Shown here one piece after another: positions 56,262 to 64,000 of a stretch of 64,000 nt of DNA. The notes under the pieces are model-generated. The model saw only the letters and a list, made by a program, of their open reading frames with translations, had not been told where the DNA came from and did not search any database. Source of the stretch: Edaphochlamys debaryana (Eukaryota > Chlorophyta > Chlorophyceae > Chlamydomonadales); NCBI GenBank assembly GCA_016858145.1, contig JAEHOE010000033.1, positions 868,001 through 932,000 on the forward strand, in the 5' to 3' direction. Both the position numbers and the translations under genes were made by a program. Position 1 is the first letter of the stretch; each line of letters begins with the position of its first letter.

Positions 56262-57776
56262 CGCCAAGCGGCTGTGAGAGCGTAAGTTGACTGGACATGA
56301 CCGCATTTTGACCTGGGGAACCTTGACTTGACGGAAGAGGACTGACTCCGTTTTGCAACTCTGTTTAGGCTCAGCCGGGTCGTAACGTGAGGTGTTGCGG
56401 CTTGGCTTCACTACGGGCACTCTTAGGCAGCTATAGGTCGACTATGATTCCGTTAGGCAGGCGTTGGCGGCCATGTGGTGGATCGGGTGGGGGTGACTGT
56501 ACGCAGTGGTATGGCGATGCCATGTTCCCGGAACGAACGGGGGCCCCGTAGCACAGCTTAGTCAGCGTACTCACGTGGCTCCGGTGCTGGGCAGTGGACA
56601 GGCCCGGCACTCAAAGGGGCAAGACACGCCGCTTTCGATCACTATCTATCATTTATTCTTGGCATTGGCTCTTCCTTCTTACATTACAAGAGTGCACGGC
56701 CTATTGGCGCGTGCACGTGGCGTGCGTGGGGGCGGTGGGGCTAGCGAAGTGTGACGAGTCTTCTAGGCAGGGGGCCATGCCCGTGGGTACAAGGCAGGCA
56801 TATGTATTGCGTGTTTCGCGTGTGTGCTGCCCGTGGCCTGGGCAACAGTTAAGGGTGCAAGCACTTAAGGATGGGGGTAAGGTGCAAGCTTGCAGCGCTT
56901 GGGCGAAGGGGGAATCGCGAGTGACGGCCCCCTGTTACGGCCGTGTGTGTGCGGGGTTGACGGAGCACACGAGACGCCCTTGCAGCCTGGCGAGCTTGCT
57001 CTTCCTAGCAACCACTGGATTGCCGTGCCTCCGCGGCACTGATGGCCCAGGCTGCTTGATTTTGCAGTAGGGCTACTCAGATATGGGCTGCTGTGTTACC
57101 ATGTTAGCCTGGCCCTGACGTCTACTTGGCTTGGCTCTTTGCACGCCTCTGCCTAGTACAGCTGCGGTATGCACGCACGGCGCCCGCCCTGCAACGCCCT
57201 GAGCAAGGACCTCCGCAGCACTTTCCTGGGCGGGTCATCCGAGACAGCCAATTAGTGATTCAGCGGTCTACTGCACCAAACATGACAAGCACGTGGCGTC
57301 AGCTCCCCCTGCATCGGTTGGGTGCTGTGCGTGGCGGTGCTGGGCTAGCCTGGGCAACCTCAGGGGTCAGCTTAAGCGGGATGGACCCTGTCTGCTGTCA
57401 GGAGGTGAGAGGGTGTTGGACACAAGAGCAGCGTCCGCTGTCGTGGGTGTCTGTGCCAGGCACAACGGAAATTGCAGTCCTGTGCTTGTAAAGAGCAGTG
57501 GCGTGCCGTGGACGGGAATCCCCCCGCATGCGTGCGCGAAATTTACGAACCGTCGCCGTACGAGGCCCAAACTCTGGTGGGCCGGTGACCTGGTGGCGAC
57601 CAGCGTGCACCGCTTTGCAAATAGACATAGAGACTGGCGGTAGCATCCTCTTGTAGACTCCGGTTTGTTGGGTCGCAGAGAAACGCGGAGTAACCCACAC
57701 TACTGACGCTTCGCAAGACGCAACCATGACCGCCTCCTAGTCGACAAAGGTGGCAGAAGGCTTCCGCTTCATTGCG
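56262..57776. other. Intergenic region between the tandem paralogues
   Basis: No gene recognised. It includes a TGTAA at about 57486-57490, 1.2 kb past the stop of paralogue A, which is rather far for a 3' UTR. Confidence 0.45.
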
Positions 57777-60700
57777 ATGCGGTCGCGCACGATGTCCAGA
57801 GCAGTTGCCCAACTCATAATTTGGCCGATGCTCGTTCTCAAGGTTGCAGACGCAGCGGGAAGTGGACGCAGCTATACCATCTACAACGACATATACAATC
57901 ACTGGCATGTAAGCTCTGGTAGAAGTCGCTGTGGCCCGGAAATGCGTGCTGAGATGCACGCGCCGTGCACGATAGGGAAGCCCTTAAGGCGGGCCACGCT
58001 TGAGCTGACATAACACACGACCGTCACAGGCATGGTCGCGAACACCGCCAGGGCCCTTTGACACCCACGCGCCGTCCTCCGACCTCCGCCTGACCCCCAG
58101 GTGTTCGCGGGTGTTGTGGCGGCAGTGCGGAAGCACATCGACCCCCACCCCGACCTGCTGTGGATGGCCGAACGGGACGCTCAATCTCCAGATCACACGG
58201 TACGCTATGCTGCTTGACGGGGCGTTGGTGGCGGTGAGGTCCCCGTTTCTTCACGCCGCGTGCCACCATGGCCCGGGCCTTTCAGCAGCGGCCCGCGGCC
58301 CGGGCCCATGGCGACCGTGTGGGCTGCCGCAGAAGCTGGCCAGAGGGACGGGGCGCTTCCCATGCCGGCATGAACATGGAGAAAGGGCTGCAGAGGGCTA
58401 CCGCAGCTGCCACGCAGACTCAACAGTTATGCTCTCCTCCCTCGGGCCCCCCAGGAGCGCCGCCCTACAGCCTGCAGGCCTGGCTGGGGGACACACCGGG
58501 CGCCCGGACGCTCCCCGACTGGCGCCACATCGAGGTGGTCCACAACGCAGCCAACAGGGCCCCCGACCTGGACGAGCGAATGCAGGCGCAGCTCACGTGG
58601 GGCCCCGTGGACGCCCTCATCTGCGGTGCGCGGGGCCGTACAGCGCTGGGGCCCGCACGTGATGGGGCCGCATAGTGGTGGGAGCCACCTGCGAAGAGGC
58701 ACTGGGGCGATGGTGACAGGGGTGGGAATCGGCACATGAGTTCATGGGGACGGATGCCAACTGGTGGCGTGGGCGTGCGGGTAGATGGGAGGCTCACGTT
58801 GCGTTCGCCCGTTGTGCGTGCCCTCCCTGCCCCGCCCTCAGTGAGCCCCGAGCTGGATCGCTTCAAGGTGGGGCCTGACTGGGCCTGGAGGGGCCTGACT
58901 GGGCCTGGCGTGGGCTGAGCAACTGGGCGAGGAGGGTGCGGGCGAGCATTCGGCCCAAATGAAGAGGGGAATGTCGGCGGGCTGGGAGCGGGAGAGCTCA
59001 AGTGTGCATTACAAACACAGTGTGGCACGAGCGGGGAGGGGGTAGCTCGCCCCCGGACGCTGGCGTCGCTAAGCTCCCTCACACTCCGTCCCTCCCCCTC
59101 CACAGACCTGTGCGTACGCGGTCAGGTACCTCAAGGCCAAGAGCGTGATTGCGCTGGTGGGGGCCTTGGGGGGCTGGGGGGACCAAGTGGGGCTGGGGGG
59201 GCCTAGGGGGGTTTGGGAGGGGCCTCAGGGGGGGGCTGGGGGTCCAAGTTGGGCGCACTGGGCGCTGGTCATACTCACTGTGGCTAAGCGTCTGAGCGGC
59301 CTGCTGATGAACGCCCCGCCCTCTTCGCACTGTTGCACAATGATGTACGCAGATACACCGTGGCGATGCCATCTCTCCAAATTCCTGGTTCCTAGACATG
59401 GAGAACGACCAGGCGGAGATTCCCGTACACTTGCTGGCGCTCGTTCCCCACGTGGTCACATCAGCAAAGTGAGTAAGGGCCTCTGAGCGGCTCAACTTCG
59501 GGCCTGTGAGCCTGTCGAAAAGCCTACGCAACGCGAGACCTCCCTTCTCCTGACACGGTGCCCTGGCCCTCCCCTTGCACGCTTCGCTCTCCAGCCACAC
59601 GCTCAAGGGTAGCCGCCCACTCGATTGGGCCATGATGGTGGCGCCGTACACCTCGCCGCAGCCCTGCAAGAGCAAGGACTGCATGACGGGATTCGTGGTG
59701 CAGGTGCGTACGGCATCCAACGACGCTGTACGGCAGATGCACGGCATGTCTAGGGCGCGGCGTGCGGCGCGCACGTCGGGTTGACACTTTGCCACCTATG
59801 CCTGCTAGCTTGAGGCAAGCGTTATGCGCCCCATTTTGACATTGATCCCAGGGATCGCTCCGGCATCGGTCCGACGGAGGGGGGCCCGGCTTCATCCGGG
59901 ACTATGACTCGCTCTGGAGGCAGATGCAGTCAGAGGGGGCGGACCTTGTGCGGACCAAGATCCTGGGCAAGGTGGGGGCATGGGCGGGGAAGGGGTGAAG
60001 GATGAGGGACTAACGGCGGTCTTACGAGGCAGAGGAAACGATGAGGTGCTGCTAGGACCTGGGGTATGGGAGCAAGCTAAGCATCGCACGTAGCTTGTAT
60101 GCCGAAATCAAGTCTCTAAAGCTGCCGGGGGGCCGGCACCCGTGCTTGCAAGAGGTGATTACCCTAATGGATTCCAAGACTACCGACCCCCCCTGTCCCT
60201 CGCTGTCCCCATGCAGGGCATCAAGAAGGATCTGGGCATCCCCAAGGCCCTGGAGGACCGGGTGGACTACTACAGCGGCATCCCCTTCCCGGTGGGCCCG
60301 GGGTTGGGCCCGGGTTGGGCCCGGGGTTGGGCCTGGTGGGGGCCTGGTGCGGGCAGGGTCTGTGGCGTGTGGGGCGCAGGGGACGACTGGGGACGCAGGG
60401 GACGCAGGGGACGTCTGAGCTAACTACCCTCCCTTCCGCCCACCCCCTTAGGAGTATTGGGAGCTGATTGATAAGAGCTATGCGCTGGTGCCCTTCCACG
60501 GCACACCCCAGGTGGGGGGAGGATGTGATGCGTTGTGAAGCTTGGGGGTCCATGTCACCCAAACACACACGCTTTACCCCGCCCCCGCCCTCCCCCCCAG
60601 TACTACACCATGCGCTGCTCGTCCACCGTACTGGCCTCACTGACCACGTGCGTGCCCCTCATCGCGGACGACCAACTGCTTGAGGCGTACTACATGTTCA

Positions 60701-61201
60701 AGTGAGGGCGCAAATGCAGAAACCTCTAGACTTTCGAGTGCACGTTGAGCTCGTGCCGCACCGTGTCGCACGGTTGTAGCGCTCCAGCGTAGAGCCGGTC
60801 TGGGGGCCTAGGTGGGGCCCTTGCTCTGTCCGTTGTCCCTGTGCCCCACCCTCGTCACGCGCTTCGCCTCCCCTCCACCCCCCAGGAAGGAGCACGTGTA
60901 CTACCAGGCGCCGGGGGAGAGCGAGATGGACGTCATGAAGCGGGTGGGGGTGGTGGGGGGGGGTTCGCTCTGGCCTTGACTTCCGCCCCGGGTCCTACCT
61001 CTTTCCGCCAACCCCTTTTCCCGCCTCTCCCCACTCCAGGTGATGGCCCTTCCCGAGAAGGAGCTCCTGGCCAAGCGGGCGGCTGTGTGCAAGCTGAGGG
61101 ACGAGCAGCTGAAGTGGGGGGCGGGCGTGATGGAGGAGCTGGTGGCGTCGGGGGCGCGGAGGAAGAGGGCTCGCTGGGATGCGCGGAGAGCTCTAGAATG
61201 A
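57777..61201 (+). CDS. Secreted/lumenal glycosyltransferase-like protein, paralogue B
   Basis: Same 13-exon plan as paralogue A: 57777-57908, 58101-58199, 58427-58625, 58842-58867, 59106-59156, 59353-59468, 59595-59703, 59852-59971, 60217-60291, 60452-60511, 60601-60701, 60886-60943, 61040-61201. These total 1308 nt, 435 aa. A different hydrophobic signal (RAVAQLIIWPMLVLKVADAA) precedes the shared YTIYNDIYNHWHVFAGV. Conserved blocks include DLLWMAERD, LTWGPVDALIC, WFLDMENDQAEIPVHLLAL, HTLKGSRPLDWAMMVAPYTS and the YYTMRCSSTV block. Exon 3 is a problem: the acceptor homologous to paralogue A (58454) puts the frame out by two bases, whereas CAACAG at 58421-58426 restores frame and adds 13 residues (LCSPPSGPPGAPP). 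Exons 9-12 and their introns are almost identical to paralogue A. The tail differs (RRKRARWDARRALE). Confidence 0.8.
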
Positions 61202-61613
61202 GCTCATTCCATGGTTCGCAGGGCGTGCCTGCGGTACTCAGGTATCGGTGGGCTCCATTGTGGCAGGAAAGCAGGGCTGCGCCATACTAGGGGGGTAAAG
61301 GGGGCAGGTGTATGAGGCAGGCAGCCCAAGAGATGGAGGTTTGGAACAAAGGCAGTTCTAAGGCAGCTAGCGTAGCAGCGCGGGGCGCCGGCTGTGCCAG
61401 GCCCTTATTACATTACTCTGCATGTCTTGATTAATGCATTCATGTGTGGGTGGCGGCAGGTAGCTGTCAGGGGAAAGTGCTGTCTGTGCGTGGCCTTGCA
61501 ACTGGAGTGTAGACAGGACCTCAACACGATGGGTGCGGACTGAGATCCTTGCGTGGTTCTCTGTAGATCTGTTACTGCCATAATTTAGCATCGTATCACG
61601 CTTGGGAAAGCCT

Positions 61614-61618
61614 ATTAC
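61614..61618 (-). terminator. Putative polyadenylation signal for the pherophorin-like gene
   Basis: TGTAA on the minus strand (ATTACATGG on plus) about 0.9 kb beyond the stop at 62512. Another lies near 61408. The choice between them is uncertain. Confidence 0.3.
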
Positions 61619-61869
61619 ATGGCGTAGCCCGGGCATGCCTTCGAGCCCCCGCCCCGTGTCCAAAGGTGACAACGTCGTCACCTCCGTCTGCCTCGACGTC
61701 GCAATCCCGTGCCACCGAAGCCTTTCCCGGCTATCCTGACATCCCTAACCACTCATCTGCGCACCTAGCATTCTAACCTTTGGGTCACGAAAGACGCTGC
61801 CCCTACACAACCGCTCTCGCCGGCCTTAACAGTCAAATACCCCTCCACAAACCTTATTGCGGGCCCCTA

Positions 61870-61874
61870 TGTAA
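61870..61874 (+). terminator. Putative paralogue B polyadenylation signal (TGTAA)
   Basis: TGTAA in CCTATGTAAACGG, about 670 bp after the stop codon at 61201. Confidence 0.45.
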
Positions 61875-62511
61875 ACGGGAATAGGCTCGACGCTATGCAG
61901 CCTGTGTCATAGGGCTGCTCTCAATCGCTCAATTGCCGTGAATCAGGTCAGGTGCTAAGCAATCAATCAAGAGGGTCAACTCTAAGAATCGAGGGCAACT
62001 CGGAACGAACCAATGGGCATGTAGGCCCCTTGCAAAGTTCCGACGTCGGCGCTTACCCCTCCCTACCCAAACGCTAGGCGGGGTGCACCTCAGTCAAGCC
62101 AGGTTTATGCATTCCTAAGAGCAAAGTGCACATTAGACAATTGCACAGGTACACAAGCCGCTCAGCATACCAAAGCAATAATGGACGAGAGACAATAGTC
62201 AAGCAGATGCACAAGATCAATCCATGCCCATGCTGAGTGTACACCATATCAGAAGTACGGTGCGCACACAGGAAGGCGATCTAAGCTCAGCAATCCCGAG
62301 ATGCAATACAATCAAGGTACTCGTCAGCGGCATTGGGCGCTGAGTAAGTCCATCGAGTCATTGGTTGGTCTAAATGCAGGACAAGCCGTGCCCCGTCTCC
62401 AGCAGGCTCGAAGTGATGCCGATGGGCTGCCAGCTGGAGACGACGGATCTAAGTAGGATCCAGCCCGGATCCCGCCAGATCCATGCATGCGATCCCAAGC
62501 TCGCTTGCTGC

Positions 62512-64000
62512 TTATTGATGATCCCATGCCTCGGGTCCGTTGACGAAAGGCGCGGGGCAGCATTCGTTGTCTGACGAGAAGATAGACACCTGTGATCCGG
62601 AAGTGGGGCCCCGGAGCACGTGCGCGTTGTCAGGATCCTTCCGCATAAAACTACAGGCTGTACCTTCAGGCCTGTACACCCAGCCACTCGGGTTGCGGGC
62701 AGCTACGTACAGGAGACCGCTGGCGGATCCGACCAGACCCACCCCAGCAAGATCCCGGATCCGGGTTCCGGGCAAGCAGGGCCCCGTGCAGGTCGTAAGC
62801 CCGTGACCCGCACACTCTTCAGTCATCCCCCAGCCACTTGCCTGGCAGGCGGGCGCGTAGCAGAAGCGCTCGGGTGTGTCGCATGCCCCCTGCCGCACGG
62901 TCCAGCAGAGCGTGGCGCCGGCGGGGTCAGCGCCCAGGGCCCTGCAGGGGTACGGGCGGGGCGCATGGGCGTGGAGCGGGCAGTGAGGGATCTAAGTGGC
63001 GGTGCTAGGGGCCGCGGGAGGGCCAGGGGCTAGGCTAGAGGGCGCGGGGGGCCTAGGTGGCGGTGCTGTCCAGGGGGCGCGTGTGTGGGGGGGGAGTGGG
63101 ATGCAACGGCTGATGATACATGCGCCACCGGCGGCTGCAGGCCGGGACTCACGAGGCCAGGCCGGGGAACTTGAGGGTCACAAAGCCCTCGTAGAAGCCT
63201 GCGAGCGCGGCACAGGGAGGGATGCGACGCGTTGAGCGGCGGGGCAAACAGGAAGGTTGTCGAGCGCTGCAGGCACAGAGATCTCATGCATGGCCCCTCT
63301 AAGTATGAGGTCCTGCTGGGCAGCAGGCTAGGAAGCCGAGCCAGCTAGATTGGGCGAACGGGCAGCGCAGCTGAAATGCCCGGCACACACGTGGGCCCAT
63401 GACTCACCCCAAGAGTACGACGTGGACGAGACGCCGTTGATGGAAGTCGAACGGACCTCGGGCTTGCAGGCAATGTCAGACAGGGGCACCTCGACCTTGG
63501 CAAAGTCTGAGGGGGATGTGAGAGCGCCATAACGCAGGGCCAGGATGGCTAAGACTGTGTTTGTCCCCCCCTTGCTCCTCAGGCCTTTCACTGCCTCTTC
63601 CCCGCCCGTGGTCCCGTCCTCCTTGCGCTTCAGCCGCAGGCCCGCCGCCCAGTCCCCGCCCCACTTCCCCGCCCCACGCACCCATGGCGCAGCAGTGCGA
63701 CTTGTCGCGGCAGGGCATGCGGTCCGTCACCGTCACACGCATGGTCACGGCGGGGTGGCCGAACACGTCGAGCGTGTCGCTGACGGTGAAGTTGTGCACC
63801 AGGTACGGCACCTGCGTCGTACAGCGGATGTGAGTCCAAGTGTAAAAGTAAACTGTCCCAACGGCTCAGAGGGTCCTCAAGTGGAAGCGTCGCGGCTCGT
63901 GATGAGTTGGGGCGAGGGCCGCTTACGTTTGCTGTGCTATCTGCACAAAAGTGGGTCTTGACCTTGCCGGATTGGGGACTGGGTGGCACCGGGGAGGGAG
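62512..64000 (-). CDS. Pherophorin-like extracellular matrix protein, C-terminal part (runs off the right edge)
   Basis: Transcript-order exons: beyond 64000 to 63927, then 63811-63682, 63506-63408, 63198-63153, 62941-62842, 62589-62512. The last five total 453 nt and keep frame (150 aa plus stop). The visible protein starts in a proline/serine stretch (PPSPQSGKVKTHFCADSTAN). It continues VPYLVHNFTVSDTLDVFGHP, CRDKSHCCAMDFAKVEVPLS, ACKPEVRSTSINGVSSTSYS, GFYEGFVTLKFPGL, LCWTVRQGACDTPERFCYAP and CQVSIFSSDNECCPAPF. The regular cysteine pattern, SPP-like rod before the domain and CCP near the end are characteristic of pherophorin C-terminal domains of volvocalean cell walls. The last intron (62841-62590) uses a GC donor (CAG|GCAAGT) and is open in frame, so retention would add an 84-residue insert. 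Family assignment is from cysteine pattern only. Confidence 0.7.

Larger units (their letters stand above)
61202..62511. other. Convergent 3' flanks, lower GC, no gene recognised
   Basis: Lies between paralogue B and the pherophorin-like gene, which face each other. It is noticeably less GC-rich between about 61700 and 62350. No exon chain was recognised. Confidence 0.5.

Overview
This window looks like nuclear DNA of a green alga, most likely a volvocalean chlorophyte (Chlamydomonas/Volvox relatives). The evidence is: very GC-rich sequence, genes split into many short exons by C/T-rich introns with GTGAGN/GTGGGG donors, plant-type photosystem genes (an LHCI antenna protein and a PsbY polyprotein), a pherophorin-type extracellular-matrix protein at the right edge, and TGTAA motifs 0.6-0.75 kb downstream of several stop codons (the usual volvocalean polyadenylation signal). 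Exon models were built by hand from splice sites and protein-family patterns; most sum to an exact multiple of three.

Left part (1-24 kb). 1-3.3 kb has no recognisable gene but carries an inverted copy of the sequence just upstream of the LHCI gene. 3.4-5.4 kb is a six-exon LHCA gene. 6.2-11.3 kb is a repeat-rich block: a decayed minus-strand non-LTR retrotransposon fragment (YADD polymerase motif, C-terminal CCHC-like zinc motif) interrupted by a 21-bp GC minisatellite, bounded by shuffled direct repeats. 11.8-13.3 kb is PSBY, encoding a 393-aa polyprotein with five PsbY cores. 15.1-23.9 kb is a 24-exon MCM7 replicative helicase gene.

Right part (24-64 kb). 26-32 kb (minus) and 45.4-50.1 kb (plus) hold two divergently arranged paralogues of an EGF-domain exostosin-type (GT47) glycosyltransferase with the same exon plan. 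Between them lie three nearly identical tandem units of about 5 kb (29.8-44.8 kb). Each contains the 5' half of the minus-strand gene; in units 2 and 3 the gene is cut off inside one exon. Each unit also carries, inside an intron, a 574-bp non-autonomous hAT-type element with 15-bp terminal inverted repeats and 8-bp target-site duplications. At 51.7-56.3 kb and 57.8-61.2 kb are tandem 13-exon paralogues of a signal-peptide-bearing, glycosyltransferase-like protein that I cannot assign to a named family. The right edge (62.5-64 kb, minus) is the C-terminal part of a pherophorin-like protein running out of the window.

Functionally the left half is housekeeping (photosynthesis, DNA replication). 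The right half reads as a secretory-pathway/cell-wall neighbourhood: two exostosins, two lumenal glycosyltransferase-like proteins and a pherophorin substrate-type protein. It has been reshaped by tandem duplication, a transposon insertion and probable ectopic gene conversion. That functional grouping is inference from gene content only.
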